From NCBI GenBank assembly GCA_051162045.1, contig JBISDI010000007.1: a stretch of 64,000 nucleotides of DNA, one strand, 5' to 3'. Within the stretch, counting starts at the first letter, position 1. Each line of letters opens with the position of its first letter. A program made the translations under genes and the position numbers. Under the pieces are notes generated by a model. It worked only from the letters and a program-made list of their open reading frames with translations. It was not told where the DNA came from and ran no database searches. The DNA comes from Anaerozeibacter quisquiliarum. Lineage in GTDB: Bacteria; Bacillota; Clostridia; Christensenellales; Aristaeellaceae. Shown piece by piece: positions 23,366-31,720 of this stretch.

Positions 23366-23821
23366 ATGACCATCATCAATGAAATGCGGATCGATTTTCT
23401 GGCCTGCCCCGACAACGAGGCGTTCGCGCGCATGGTAATCAGCGCGTTTTTGTTGCCGCTCAACCCGACGCTCGAGCAGTTGGGCGACGTCAAGACCTCT
23501 GTGTCGGAGGCGGTGACCAACGCCATCGTGCACGGCTACAGGCGGCTGGGCGGCACGGTGCGCATGCGGGCCACGATCGCGGCGGACGGCACGGTGACCG
23601 TGGACGTAATCGACAACGGCTGCGGCATCGCCGACGTCGCGCAGGCGCGCAAGCCCTTCTTTACCTCCGACGCCGCGGGCGACCGCAGCGGTATGGGCTT
23701 CACCGTGATGGAGAGCTTCATGGACGAGGTGACGGTGTGCTCGGAACTGGGCAAGGGCACGACGGTCCGCATGACAAAGCGCATCGGCGCGACCGAGGAG
23801 CCGGTCGCGCGCATGGCTTGA
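23366..23821 (+). CDS. spoIIAB: Anti-sigma F factor, serine kinase
   Basis: 151 residues of the GHKL ATPase fold. SpoIIAB holds sigma F inactive and phosphorylates SpoIIAA. The N-box is SVSEAVTNAIVHGY (about residues 45-58), the G1 motif is DVIDNGCGI (about 79-87), and the ATP lid and G2 region are SGMGFTVMESFMDEV. ATG at 23366 has GAGGAGA upstream. The stop overlaps the sigF start. Confidence 0.97.
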   Translation: MTIINEMRIDFLACPDNEAFARMVISAFLLPLNPTLEQLGDVKTSVSEAVTNAIVHGYRRLGGTVRMRATIAADGTVTVDVIDNGCGIADVAQARKPFFTSDAAGDRSGMGFTVMESFMDEVTVCSELGKGTTVRMTKRIGATEEPVARMA

Positions 23822-24537
23822 GCGAGGCGCTCAACCAATGCAAGGCGTTGATCGAGCGCGCGCAGCGCGGCGACGCGGAAGCCATGAAGGAAATGGTAGA
23901 AGACAACCTGGCGCTGGTCAAGTACGTGGTCAAGCGCTTTCAGGGCGCGGGGCGCGACTGGGACGACCTGTACCAGCTGGGTTGCATGGGGTTGGTCAAG
24001 GCGATCAAGAACTTCAACGTGTCCTTTGACGTGAAGTTTTCGACCTATGCGGTGCCGGTCATCCTGGGCGAGGTGCGCCGCTTTCTGCGCGACGACGGCC
24101 CGATGCGGGTGTCGCGCTCGATCAAGGAGAACGCGCGCAAGATCGCCGCCTATTTGCAGGACTGCGAAGCCGAGGGCACAATGCCCACGATCGCCCAGAT
24201 CGCGGAGCGGGTAGGGCTCGACCGCGAAGAAACCGTGCTGGCGCTCGACTCGCTGCACCCGGCGCGCTCGCTGTCGGAGCCGGTGGGCGGCGAAGGCAGC
24301 CTGACGCTGGGCGATACGCTGGGCGCGGATCCGTTCGAGGCGGTCGACCGGCGCATCGAGCTACAGCAACTGATGGCCGGGCTCGACGAGCAGGAGCGCG
24401 CGCTGCTGATTCGCCGCTATTTCGACCGTTGGACGCAGGGCCAAATCGCCGAAGCGCTGGGCATGACCCAGGTGCAGGTATCGAGGATGGAGAGCAAGCT
24501 ATTAAAACGCCTGCGAGAAATCGCGCAGGCGGTGTGA
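23818..24537 (+). CDS. sigF: Forespore RNA polymerase sigma factor F
   Basis: About 239 residues. Sigma F drives the first forespore-specific gene set. Region 2 is clear (DDLYQLGCMGLVKAIKNF, KFSTYAVPVILGEVRRFLRD), and region 4 ends with the helix-turn-helix GQIAEALGMTQVQVSRMESK. I chose the TTG at 23818-23820, which overlaps the spoIIAB stop as TTGA; a GTG at 23737 is the only other in-frame option and would overlap spoIIAB by 85 bases. Translation is probably coupled. The genes that often follow sigF in other Bacillota are absent; an IS110 remnant follows instead. Confidence 0.95.
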   Translation: MSEALNQCKALIERAQRGDAEAMKEMVEDNLALVKYVVKRFQGAGRDWDDLYQLGCMGLVKAIKNFNVSFDVKFSTYAVPVILGEVRRFLRDDGPMRVSRSIKENARKIAAYLQDCEAEGTMPTIAQIAERVGLDREETVLALDSLHPARSLSEPVGGEGSLTLGDTLGADPFEAVDRRIELQQLMAGLDEQERALLIRRYFDRWTQGQIAEALGMTQVQVSRMESKLLKRLREIAQAV

Positions 24538-24629
24538 GGTCAATTGGGTGATTTGCTTGCGAAGCCCTCCATAAGCCGCGCGGCCTTTCAGTTTTTCGGA
24601 TACTGCGGAAGGCGAAGTATCCCTGTGAA

Positions 24630-24821
24630 GTCATGCACCCGGGAAAGGCTCCGTCGGTCCACGAGCCAGTTGCCGGGGTCATCCATGAACACGGGCTGTT
24701 TGTCTGCGCGATCCATGGGTTGCCGATTCGGACATACGGCGGCGACTCACTACGCCATGTCAAGACCGACAAGGCCGATGCGAAGAAAATCGCTCGCTGC
24801 GCCCCGACACAGGGTACTTTC
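24630..24821 (+). pseudogene. IS110-family transposase remnant
   Basis: In one frame, residues matching the early part of IS110-type DEDD transposases can be read: HEPVAGVIHEHGLFVCAI, then GGDSLRHVKTDKADAKKIAR. In intact proteins this block is followed by several hundred more residues, which are missing here. No upstream start or terminal repeats are visible. The fragment lies at the border between the sigF operon and the carbohydrate island, so it may mark an old insertion or recombination site. Family match is from motif memory. Confidence 0.7.
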
Positions 24822-25806
24822 ATTCGATCGGATGTAACCGCAATCCTATGCCGCGCGCCGCGTGGGCACATGCGCCGTACATGCCGGCTTTCGAGCCCAA
24901 CGTCGAAATCTCGACGGGGCAATGCTGCCGTTTGTCTATGACCAGGCGCCCGGTTTGTTCATAGACGGGATCGCACAACAGCTCCTTGCCTGCGTTGGAA
25001 ATGCCACCGCCCAAAAGCACCTTATCGGGATTGAACAGCATCATAATGTTGGAAATCCCGATGGAAAGATAGTGGATGTAGCGCTCCCAAATCTCCCTGC
25101 TCAGTCGATCATTCGCACGAAAACCCTTCGTTACCATGGCGTTGTCAAAAACGCCTCCGTTTTCCGCCAGGTATTCATGAAGGACGGTTTGCTTCTCAGC
25201 GCTCATGCGTCCAAGCGCATATCTCTTTAACGCGGTACCGGAGCAATAGGCCTCAAAATGGCCTTTCCTCCCACACAAACATTCTTCTCCATCATCGGAG
25301 ACGATAATCATATGCCCAAACTCGGCGCCCAGGTTCTCTGCACCCCGGAAAGCCTCATCATTCAGGACGACGCCACCGCCGACGCCGGTGCCCAGCGTGA
25401 GCATGACGATGTTGCGAGAACGCTCGGGGTTGCCAAAATAATATTCACCCAACACGCCCATGCTCGCGTCATTGTCGATGAAGCAAGGCGCGCGATAATG
25501 ATCCGCTATCTTTCTGCACGGATTGAACCCATTCCACATCAGTTTAGCTAGATACACGGTTCTCTGGGCCTTAATGTCTACCGTGCCCGGCAGCCCCATC
25601 CCAATGGACAGCACCTTCCTCCCGGCGCTCCCGGTACCGGAGAGCATCTCGTCAAGTCTTTGAATGATCTTGTCGGAAACGGCCTCATACCCGGATTCGC
25701 TGCAGGTTTCCATAGATGCGGACGAGACGAATTCAAATTTGGAATCCACAGCCATCATTTTGATGTTCGTTCCGCCAACATCAATGCCGATGATATATTC
25801 GCCCAT
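24820..25806 (-). CDS. ROK-family sugar kinase
   Basis: About 328 residues. ROK kinases phosphorylate hexoses such as glucose, allose or N-acetyl sugars at O6. The ATP-binding phosphate-1 motif is IIGIDVGGTNIKMM near the N-terminus, the sugar-binding motif is FIDNDASMGVLGEY, and LTLGTGVGGGVVL follows. The zinc motif reads CLCGRKGHFEAYCSG, where the usual third Cys is replaced by His; His can still bind zinc. I chose the ATG at 25804-25806 because GAGGA lies seven bases upstream. It is last in operon 1 and would phosphorylate the sugar imported by the ABC transporter. Confidence 0.9.
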   Translation of the reverse strand: MGEYIIGIDVGGTNIKMMAVDSKFEFVSSASMETCSESGYEAVSDKIIQRLDEMLSGTGSAGRKVLSIGMGLPGTVDIKAQRTVYLAKLMWNGFNPCRKIADHYRAPCFIDNDASMGVLGEYYFGNPERSRNIVMLTLGTGVGGGVVLNDEAFRGAENLGAEFGHMIIVSDDGEECLCGRKGHFEAYCSGTALKRYALGRMSAEKQTVLHEYLAENGGVFDNAMVTKGFRANDRLSREIWERYIHYLSIGISNIMMLFNPDKVLLGGGISNAGKELLCDPVYEQTGRLVIDKRQHCPVEISTLGSKAGMYGACAHAARGIGLRLHPIE

Positions 25807-25846
25807 CAGAGATTCCTCGTTCATCGTTTTGTCGGTCAGCAAGCGT

Positions 25847-25962
25847 ACGCGCGGAGGAAGGGGAAGCTCCGTCCACTAAAACACCGGTCAGTTTCTTCCC
25901 CATTTCCCGGTTCCTCCCTGCCCTTTTCATTCATTTCGCTCTCGTGAAATGAATGAGGGGGC
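25847..25962 (-). pseudogene. Deletion scar of a duplicated solute-binding-protein gene
   Basis: Read leftward, 25962-25889 repeats the region before the binding-protein gene of this operon (29170-29100): the same hairpin type, GGGAGGAAC(T/C)GGGAAATG, and codons for M-G-K-K-L-T-G-V-L against M-M-K-K-L-T-S-V-V-L. Directly after about seven codons the sequence switches to a match (25888-25847) with the region that lies downstream of that gene (28122-28081, sharing GGAAGCT, CACCGGT and GCGCGGAGGA). The coding body is missing. The simplest history is a tandem copy of the gene that later lost its middle. It leaves an intact ribosome binding site and a 42-codon frame running into the ROK gene. Confidence 0.8.
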
Positions 25963-25977
25963 AACTTCGCACGGAAA

Positions 25978-26538
25978 CTACTCCAGGTTGGCGTGCAGCG
26001 GGAACCTTTCGCCGACCTCAAAGGCTTTCTTTTCCGCCATGTCCAAGATCATCGCGTCGCCCAATACCAGCATGCTTTCTTCAAACAGGGTGCCGCCCGG
26101 CAGCGTGGGGGGCGCCAATTCCTTGCCGCCGGCGCGCTCCACCATTGCGGGGATTACAACGAGAAAATCGCTCAGATCCGCCATCGTGGACTGCGGTTTG
26201 GTTGTAATCAGCGCCACCTTGCCGCCTGTGGACTTGGCCTTGGTGGCGAAATTGATCTGGGACGAGGTTTCGCCCGAGCCGGAGCCCACAATCAGAAGGT
26301 CGCTGCCGGTAAAGGCGGGCGTGGTGACGTCCCCCACGATATGCACCTGAAGTCCGATGTGCATGAAGCGCATCGCAATGCCGCGAAGCGCCAAGAGCGA
26401 CCGCCCGCAGCCGGTAAAGAAAACCTTCCGGGCCTTCAGCGCGCTTTCGATCAGCGTCTGGACGCTCTCCTCGTCAATTCTGCTCAGCACATTGGACAAC
26501 TCCGCCGCCGCCTGTGCCGCCGTACGAACCACGTTCAT
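25978..26538 (-). CDS. 6-phospho-3-hexuloisomerase
   Basis: About 186 residues, a single SIS domain of the PHI/HxlB family, which interconverts D-arabino-hex-3-ulose-6-phosphate and fructose-6-phosphate. FFTGCGRSLLALRGIAMRFM is the phosphosugar-binding start, MHIGLQVHIVGDVTTPA is the family-specific segment, and LLIVGSGSGETSSQ is the SIS nucleotide/sugar-phosphate loop. The ATG at 26536-26538 lies eight bases after AAGGAG, which overlaps the end of the hexulose-phosphate synthase gene. The pair HPS-PHI is the hallmark of the ribulose monophosphate pathway. Confidence 0.9.
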   Translation of the reverse strand: MNVVRTAAQAAAELSNVLSRIDEESVQTLIESALKARKVFFTGCGRSLLALRGIAMRFMHIGLQVHIVGDVTTPAFTGSDLLIVGSGSGETSSQINFATKAKSTGGKVALITTKPQSTMADLSDFLVVIPAMVERAGGKELAPPTLPGGTLFEESMLVLGDAMILDMAEKKAFEVGERFPLHANLE

Positions 26539-26543
26539 GGTGC

Positions 26544-27185
26544 TCACTCCTTGCCGTTCTTCTTGTCCAGGATCTTGCGCATGGCCTGGGCCAGCTCGCG
26601 CATGTTCTTGTGGTTGTACAGGCCGCCTCCCACGATGATGACATCCGCCGAGCTGTCCACTGCCGCCTGAAAGGTCTCCATCCGGATGCCGCCGGCAATC
26701 GCCTTGGGGATTGCGACCCCGTCCAGCCTGCGCAGCTCGGTGATCGGATCGACGCCACTTTTCTGAATGTCATAGCCGACATGGCAGCAGATGAAGTCCG
26801 GGCCCATGGCCTCGATTTGCCTGGCGCGGCCCTCCATGTCCTTGACGGCACACATATCGACCAGCACCTTGCGGCTGTAGCTCCGAGCACACTCGATCGT
26901 CGCCCTGAGGGTGCTGTCCTGCGCGACTGCCATGACGGAAACCATGTCCGCGCCTGCGTCAAAGGCCATCTTGCCGATGATCCCGCCGCCGTCCATGATC
27001 TTCACATCGGCGAATACGATCTTGTCGGGGAAACGCTTTTTGACCTCCGTGACCGTGGACATGCCGGTGGAGAGGCACAGCGGGGTTCCGATCTCTATGA
27101 TGTCGATGTATTCGCCAACCTGATCGAGCACCGAGAGCGTGGTTTGGGTATCGAACAGATCCAGCGCCGCTTGCAGTAGTTTCAT
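26544..27185 (-). CDS. 3-hexulose-6-phosphate synthase
   Basis: 213 residues, a TIM-barrel decarboxylase-superfamily protein. HPS condenses formaldehyde with ribulose-5-phosphate or, in reverse, cleaves hexulose-6-phosphate. The catalytic strand reads IVFADVKIMDGGGIIGKMAF, with the Asp-x-Lys-x-x-Asp pattern. IDIIEIGTPLCLS, LVDMCAVKDMEGRARQIEAM, VGYDIQKSG and AIAGGIRMET follow the HxlA pattern. Related keto-gulonate-phosphate decarboxylases have KIADAG at the key strand; KIMDGG favours HPS. It starts two bases before the isomerase gene ends and is followed by PHI. A role in a sugar operon is unusual. Confidence 0.88.
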   Translation of the reverse strand: MKLLQAALDLFDTQTTLSVLDQVGEYIDIIEIGTPLCLSTGMSTVTEVKKRFPDKIVFADVKIMDGGGIIGKMAFDAGADMVSVMAVAQDSTLRATIECARSYSRKVLVDMCAVKDMEGRARQIEAMGPDFICCHVGYDIQKSGVDPITELRRLDGVAIPKAIAGGIRMETFQAAVDSSADVIIVGGGLYNHKNMRELAQAMRKILDKKNGKE

Positions 27186-27187
27186 GT

Positions 27188-28021
27188 TCAGAGCACCTCT
27201 TCCAGCGTATTCTTTTTGTCCAGCATCCCCATGATTTCACCGAACCAAGCGTCCGGTTCGCTCAGGAACCGGAAGGCCTCCGGATTCTTCAGGAAGCTCT
27301 GGTAGACCGGTAGGCCAAACTTGATGCCCAGCGCCTCGTTCTCCCGGACGCGCGCGAACTTGGGCGCAATTTTCTGAGCATAGTTGGGGTTGGGGGTCAC
27401 GCGCAGCTTGCCGCCCTCCTTCCGGGCGTAAAAGGACATGCCCTGATGGTGCTTCACCGCGTCGTAGTGTACTTTACAGGGGCTGTACGCCAGATTGCTG
27501 AACACCAGCGGCCCTTCGCCGATATTGATGGAGCAATGGCCGTAATCGGGAGGCACGATGATCGTCTCTCCCTCCTTGACGACTGCCAGGATCACATCGT
27601 CGATGTTCAGCTCCTCGGGCATGGCCTCAAAGTTGTCCGCCCGCTGCAAAACGTACAGTGCCGTCCCCTTGATGACCTCGTAGACTTCTCCGTAGGTATA
27701 CGTCCGCTGCGGATTGTAGCCGTGGTAGTGGCCGGAGGTCTTTTTACACTCCCCGTTCAAAAGGCCGCTGCGCACGATGGTGATGTCGTATTGAAATTTC
27801 CACTCGTCCAAAATCGGCTTGTCCGCCGGATAGATGAGAGAGCGGTAGACGTCGTACACGATTTCTTCGGGCGCGAGGTCGGTTTCGTCGGCAAAAAGGC
27901 CTTTCATCTGGCCGACGGTCTTGTGGCTGAACCCCCCCAGCGTGAGGGGGACGCTGATCGCCATCAGCTCGTCATTTTCTTTCAGATAAATGGGCAATCC
28001 GCTATTCTTTAGTTCGATCAT
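27188..28021 (-). CDS. Cupin-type glucose-6-phosphate isomerase
   Basis: About 277 residues. The central cupin has the metal motif TSGHYHGYNPQRTYTYGEVY (two His, one Glu, with a further His in IIVPPDYGHCSINIG). This is the archaeal-type phosphoglucose isomerase family, which interconverts glucose-6-phosphate and fructose-6-phosphate. The N-terminal extension (about 90 residues) and C-terminal helical part are longer than in the archaeal enzyme. I chose the ATG at 28019-28021 because GAGGTGA lies five bases upstream. In this operon it could act on the fructose-6-phosphate made by PHI, or on an epimeric hexose phosphate. Confidence 0.88.
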   Translation of the reverse strand: MIELKNSGLPIYLKENDELMAISVPLTLGGFSHKTVGQMKGLFADETDLAPEEIVYDVYRSLIYPADKPILDEWKFQYDITIVRSGLLNGECKKTSGHYHGYNPQRTYTYGEVYEVIKGTALYVLQRADNFEAMPEELNIDDVILAVVKEGETIIVPPDYGHCSINIGEGPLVFSNLAYSPCKVHYDAVKHHQGMSFYARKEGGKLRVTPNPNYAQKIAPKFARVRENEALGIKFGLPVYQSFLKNPEAFRFLSEPDAWFGEIMGMLDKKNTLEEVL

Positions 28022-28168
28022 ATTGTTCACCTCAGCGTGTTGAATGGCGTACGCGCGGCGGGTATCATCGCGCCGCGCGCACGCGCGGAGGAGGGGGAAG
28101 CTTCCTCCCTTGAATGCACCGGTTCTTTATCCCGGTTAATGGCCTTGCGCCTTCCCGGCGCCGATTAG

Positions 28169-29113
28169 TTATTTGATGAACTGGTCGACGTTGTCCTTCG
28201 TCACCAGCTGGAACGGAATCCAGGTTTCTTTTTCTACGGTCTTGCCCTGCGCCACTTCCACCGCGGCCTGCGCGGCGCCTGCGCCTTGCCCGACGCCGTC
28301 CTGGAACACCGTCGCGTCCAGCTCGCCCGACTTCACCATCTGCAGCGCGCTGTCAATCGCGTCCACGCCGATCACCACGATGTCCGCCCGGTTCGCCTCG
28401 ATGCATGCGATCTTCGACGCAACAGACATGTCGTCGTTGTCGCAGATGATTGCCTTCAGCTCTTCACCGTACAGCGCGATCCAGTCCTGCGTGAACTTGC
28501 TCGCCTTGTCGCCCTGCCACTCGGCCGTCTGCTCGTCCAGCATCTTCCAGCCCGTCGCCTTGTCCATGATGTTGTGGACGCCTTCCGTCCTTTGGATCGC
28601 CGCCGAGTTCCCGATTGCGCCCTGCAGGTGGCCGTACGCGCCCGTCTCACCCAGCGTATCCAGAACGTACTGCCCCATGATCTCACCCGCGTTCACGTCG
28701 TTCGAACCCACGTACGCCGCCGCCAACTCCGCCGTGTTGCTCGTCCGTGCGTTCACCACCACCACAGGAATCCCCGCCTCCACCAGTGCCTGCAATGCCG
28801 GCGCGCTCCCATCCGCTTCTGCCGGCTGCAGGATCGCCACATCCACCCCAAGGTTGATAAGGTCGCTCGCCTGGTTGATCTGCGTCGATGGATCCGTGTT
28901 CCCGTCAAAGGTGATGTAGTCCTTGATCGTCCCATCCGCCTTCGCCTTGTCCAGGTATTCCAGACCGCCCTTGTTGATATAGGTCTCAAACACGTTCGTG
29001 GTGTTCTTCATCAGCCATCCCACCACGATCCCGTCCTCCGCCGCCTGAGCCGCCGCCGCCAGCGACAGCGCAAGCATCAGCGCAAGTACCACACTCGTCA
29101 GTTTCTTCATCAT
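28169..29113 (-). CDS. Ribose-type periplasmic/extracellular sugar-binding protein
   Basis: 314 residues of the periplasmic-binding-protein-like 4 family (RbsB/AlsB type). It captures a monosaccharide for the adjacent ABC transporter. Residues 1-26 form a signal peptide (KKLTSVVLALMLALSLAAA, cut site near AQA-AED). There is no lipobox cysteine, unlike most binding proteins of monoderm bacteria. DLINLGVDVAILQPAEADG and AIICDNDDMSVASKIACIEA, with VIGVDAIDSA, are the typical ligand-cleft segments. Start ATG at 29111-29113, nine bases from GGAGG. A hairpin (29144-29164) lies between it and the permease gene. Confidence 0.92.
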   Translation of the reverse strand: MMKKLTSVVLALMLALSLAAAAQAAEDGIVVGWLMKNTTNVFETYINKGGLEYLDKAKADGTIKDYITFDGNTDPSTQINQASDLINLGVDVAILQPAEADGSAPALQALVEAGIPVVVVNARTSNTAELAAAYVGSNDVNAGEIMGQYVLDTLGETGAYGHLQGAIGNSAAIQRTEGVHNIMDKATGWKMLDEQTAEWQGDKASKFTQDWIALYGEELKAIICDNDDMSVASKIACIEANRADIVVIGVDAIDSALQMVKSGELDATVFQDGVGQGAGAAQAAVEVAQGKTVEKETWIPFQLVTKDNVDQFIK

Positions 29114-29143
29114 TTCCCAGTTCCTCCCTATCCTTTTCTTTCT

Positions 29144-29164
29144 ATTCACTTTCGTGAAGTGAAT
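29144..29164 (-). other. Intercistronic hairpin before the binding-protein gene
   Basis: ATTCACTT, a five-base loop (TCGTG) and AAGTGAAT, between the permease stop and the binding-protein start. Such hairpins can protect the downstream highly expressed binding-protein mRNA. A second version, ATTCATTTC...GAAATGAAT (25929-25954), is part of the deletion scar. Confidence 0.6.
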
Positions 29165-29177
29165 GCTTGAGGGGGTG

Positions 29178-30152
29178 TCAGGCCATGCGCTTTTTGTTGA
29201 TGACCATGTCCAGCATGACCGCGCCGATGATCAAGACACCCTTGACGACCGTCTGGTAATAGGAGTCCACTTTCAAAAGGTTCATCCCGTTGTAGATCAC
29301 GCCGATGATGATGATGCCGATCATCGTCCCGGGGATGGTGGAAACACCGCCTGCGAACGATGTGCCGCCGATAACGCAGGCCGCGATCGCGTCGGTCTCG
29401 TAACCCAGGCCGATGTTGGGCTGCGCGGCGTTGATGCGGCTGGTCAGGATTATGCCCGAAATACCCGAGCAGGCGCCCATGATGACGAAGGAGAGCACGC
29501 GGGTACGGAACACGTTGATGCCCGACGCCGTGGCCGCATTGATGTTTCCGCCCACCGCGTAGATGTAACGGCCGAACTTTGTCCAATGCAGGATGACGTA
29601 GGCGACGATGGCCACGCCGATCAGGATTAGCACCGAATAGGGCACGGCATCCCAAAGCTTGCCAAGGCCGATCTTGCGAAAGTCGGCGTTGACGAGCGAA
29701 ACCGACTTGCCCTTGGCCACGATGTAGGCCATTCCACGGATGACCAGTTGGGTGGATAGCGTGACCACGAAGGGGAACATGTTGAACTTCGCCACCAGAT
29801 AGCCGTTTATCAGGCCGAAGATCGAGCAGGCGACGACGGAGATGAGCACGGCGAGGGGAATCGAGTTGGTGGCGCCCAGCACCGCGCCGACGATTACGCT
29901 GGTCAGCGCCAGCATGGAGCCGATGGACAGGTCGATGCCGCCCGCCGTAATCACGAACACCATGCCCAGCGCCAACACGCCGTTTGTGGAAATCTGCTGC
30001 AGGATGCTGATCCAGTTGTTGGGGGAACGGAACGTGGGCGACGCGATCGAGAGCCCTATCACCATAATCAGAAGCACGATGCCGATGCCATACTTCTGGG
30101 CGAAGGTGTCTCTGGACAGAACTGAAAGCTGTTTCCCTTTGGAATCTTGCAT
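29178..30152 (-). CDS. Ribose-type ABC transporter permease
   Basis: 324 residues with about eight to ten membrane helices, of the RbsC/BPD_transp_2 family. NGVLALGMVFVITAGGIDLS is the diagnostic loop, GRYIYAVGGNINAATASGI is the ATPase-coupling region, and TIPGTMIGIIIIGVIYNGMN lies near the end. It forms the channel for the sugar bound by the 28169-29113 protein, powered by the 30158-31675 ATPase. The ATG start follows five bases after the ATPase stop. Confidence 0.94.
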   Translation of the reverse strand: MQDSKGKQLSVLSRDTFAQKYGIGIVLLIMVIGLSIASPTFRSPNNWISILQQISTNGVLALGMVFVITAGGIDLSIGSMLALTSVIVGAVLGATNSIPLAVLISVVACSIFGLINGYLVAKFNMFPFVVTLSTQLVIRGMAYIVAKGKSVSLVNADFRKIGLGKLWDAVPYSVLILIGVAIVAYVILHWTKFGRYIYAVGGNINAATASGINVFRTRVLSFVIMGACSGISGIILTSRINAAQPNIGLGYETDAIAACVIGGTSFAGGVSTIPGTMIGIIIIGVIYNGMNLLKVDSYYQTVVKGVLIIGAVMLDMVINKKRMA

Positions 30153-30157
30153 TGGAA

Positions 30158-31675
30158 TTAAGCTCCTTTCTCGTGCCCGAACGCCAGCGAGATGATATCC
30201 TCCTGGGCGACGTTGCCGGAAACTATGTCTTTACGATCGATGCAGCCCCGGATGCGCCCCTCATGGTATACCAGAATCCGGTCGCTCATCCCCATGACTT
30301 CCGGGAGTTCCGAGGATACCATGATGATTGCCATGCCCTGGCTGGCGAACTGACACATGAGACTGTGCAACTCGGACTTCGCGCCGACGTCCACGCCGCG
30401 GGTCGGCTCGTCCAGAATCAGCACCTGAGGGTCGCAGAGGATCCATTTCGCCAAAACCACCTTCTGCTGGTTGCCGCCGCTGAGCGAGATCGCGTCCGCC
30501 TCGATGCTGGCGCTCTTGACCCGGAGCTTTTTGCAGATCTCGAGGGTTTCCAGCTTTTCCCGCCGCTGGTTGATGAGCGCCCTGCGCTGCCGCTTCCAAA
30601 GGTTGGGTTGCGAGGCGTTCTCGCGAATGGAGCGCATCAGGCACAGGCCGAACTTCTTGCGGTCCTCATTGACCATCGCGATGCCGTGTTTGATGGCGTC
30701 CCGCGGGTCCGAAATCTTGATTTCCCTGCCGTTCAGGAAGATCCGGCCTTTCGAAATCTTGTCCAGTCCGAAGATGGCGCGCATGGTCTCGCTGCGCCCC
30801 GAGCCTACCAAGCCGGAGACCCCCAGAATCTCGCCCTTGTGAACCTCAAAGGAAATGTCGGAAAAGCCCTTGCCACTTAGGCCCTCGACCTTGAGTGCCA
30901 CCTCGCCGATCTCGCAGTCAACCTTGGGAAACACGTTCTGAACCTCCCGGCCGACCATCATGGCGATCAGTTCTCCCTTGTTCGTCTCCTGCAGGTCCTT
31001 CGTGCCAATGTACTGGCCATCCCGGAACACAGACACGCGGTCGCACACCTCGAAGATCTCCTCCATGCGGTGGGAAATGTAGATGATCGAAACCCCCTTG
31101 GCCTTGAGCCCCTGAATGGTCCTGAACAGGCGCTCGGTCTCCTCGCTGTCCAGCGAGGAAGTGGGCTCGTCCATGATAATCATCTGCGCATTGCAGGAAA
31201 CAGCCTTGATGATTTCGATCATCTGGCACTGCGCCAGCGTTAGCTCATGCATCTGCTTTTTTTCATCCACCTGAAAGTTGAACTGCCGAAGGATCTCGGC
31301 CGCACGCCTGTTGGTCCTGTTCCTGTCCAGAAATGGCGTGCCTGGGATCACATCCTCCCGATTCAGAAAGATGCTCTCGGCGATGGTCAGGTGCGGCTCG
31401 GAGTTGAGCTCCTGATGAATCATCGAAATGCCCTTTCGAATGGCATCCTGCGGACTTTTCACCATGTAGGGCTTGCCGTTGAGTAGCATCTGGCCGGCGT
31501 CCGGCTTGTAAAGTCCGATGATGATCTTCATCAGCGTGGATTTTCCCGCGCCATTTTCACCCAACAGCGCGTGTACCTCGCCGGGCCTGATGCCAAATTG
31601 CACGTTTTTCAACGCCTCTGTACCGCCGAAGGACTTTGAAATGCCCATGCATTCGAACACATTGTTTTTGCTCAT
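30158..31675 (-). CDS. Ribose-type ABC transporter ATPase (two nucleotide-binding domains)
   Basis: 505 residues, RbsA type with two fused ATPase domains. Domain 1 has Walker A GENGAGKST and Walker B MIIMDEPTSSLD; its signature is the variant LTLAQCQM. Domain 2 has the usual degenerate Walker A (GLVGSGRSE), an intact signature LSGGNQQKVVLAKW, and Walker B VLILDEPTRGVDVG. The ATG at 31673-31675 follows GGAGG by seven bases. The leader GGAGGCGCGGCGATG is identical to that of the LacI gene at 34192. Confidence 0.94.
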   Translation of the reverse strand: MSKNNVFECMGISKSFGGTEALKNVQFGIRPGEVHALLGENGAGKSTLMKIIIGLYKPDAGQMLLNGKPYMVKSPQDAIRKGISMIHQELNSEPHLTIAESIFLNREDVIPGTPFLDRNRTNRRAAEILRQFNFQVDEKKQMHELTLAQCQMIEIIKAVSCNAQMIIMDEPTSSLDSEETERLFRTIQGLKAKGVSIIYISHRMEEIFEVCDRVSVFRDGQYIGTKDLQETNKGELIAMMVGREVQNVFPKVDCEIGEVALKVEGLSGKGFSDISFEVHKGEILGVSGLVGSGRSETMRAIFGLDKISKGRIFLNGREIKISDPRDAIKHGIAMVNEDRKKFGLCLMRSIRENASQPNLWKRQRRALINQRREKLETLEICKKLRVKSASIEADAISLSGGNQQKVVLAKWILCDPQVLILDEPTRGVDVGAKSELHSLMCQFASQGMAIIMVSSELPEVMGMSDRILVYHEGRIRGCIDRKDIVSGNVAQEDIISLAFGHEKGA

Positions 31676-31720
31676 CGCCGCGCCTCCTATTCGCAAGCCG
31701 GGAATGCCGAACGGCGCCAA

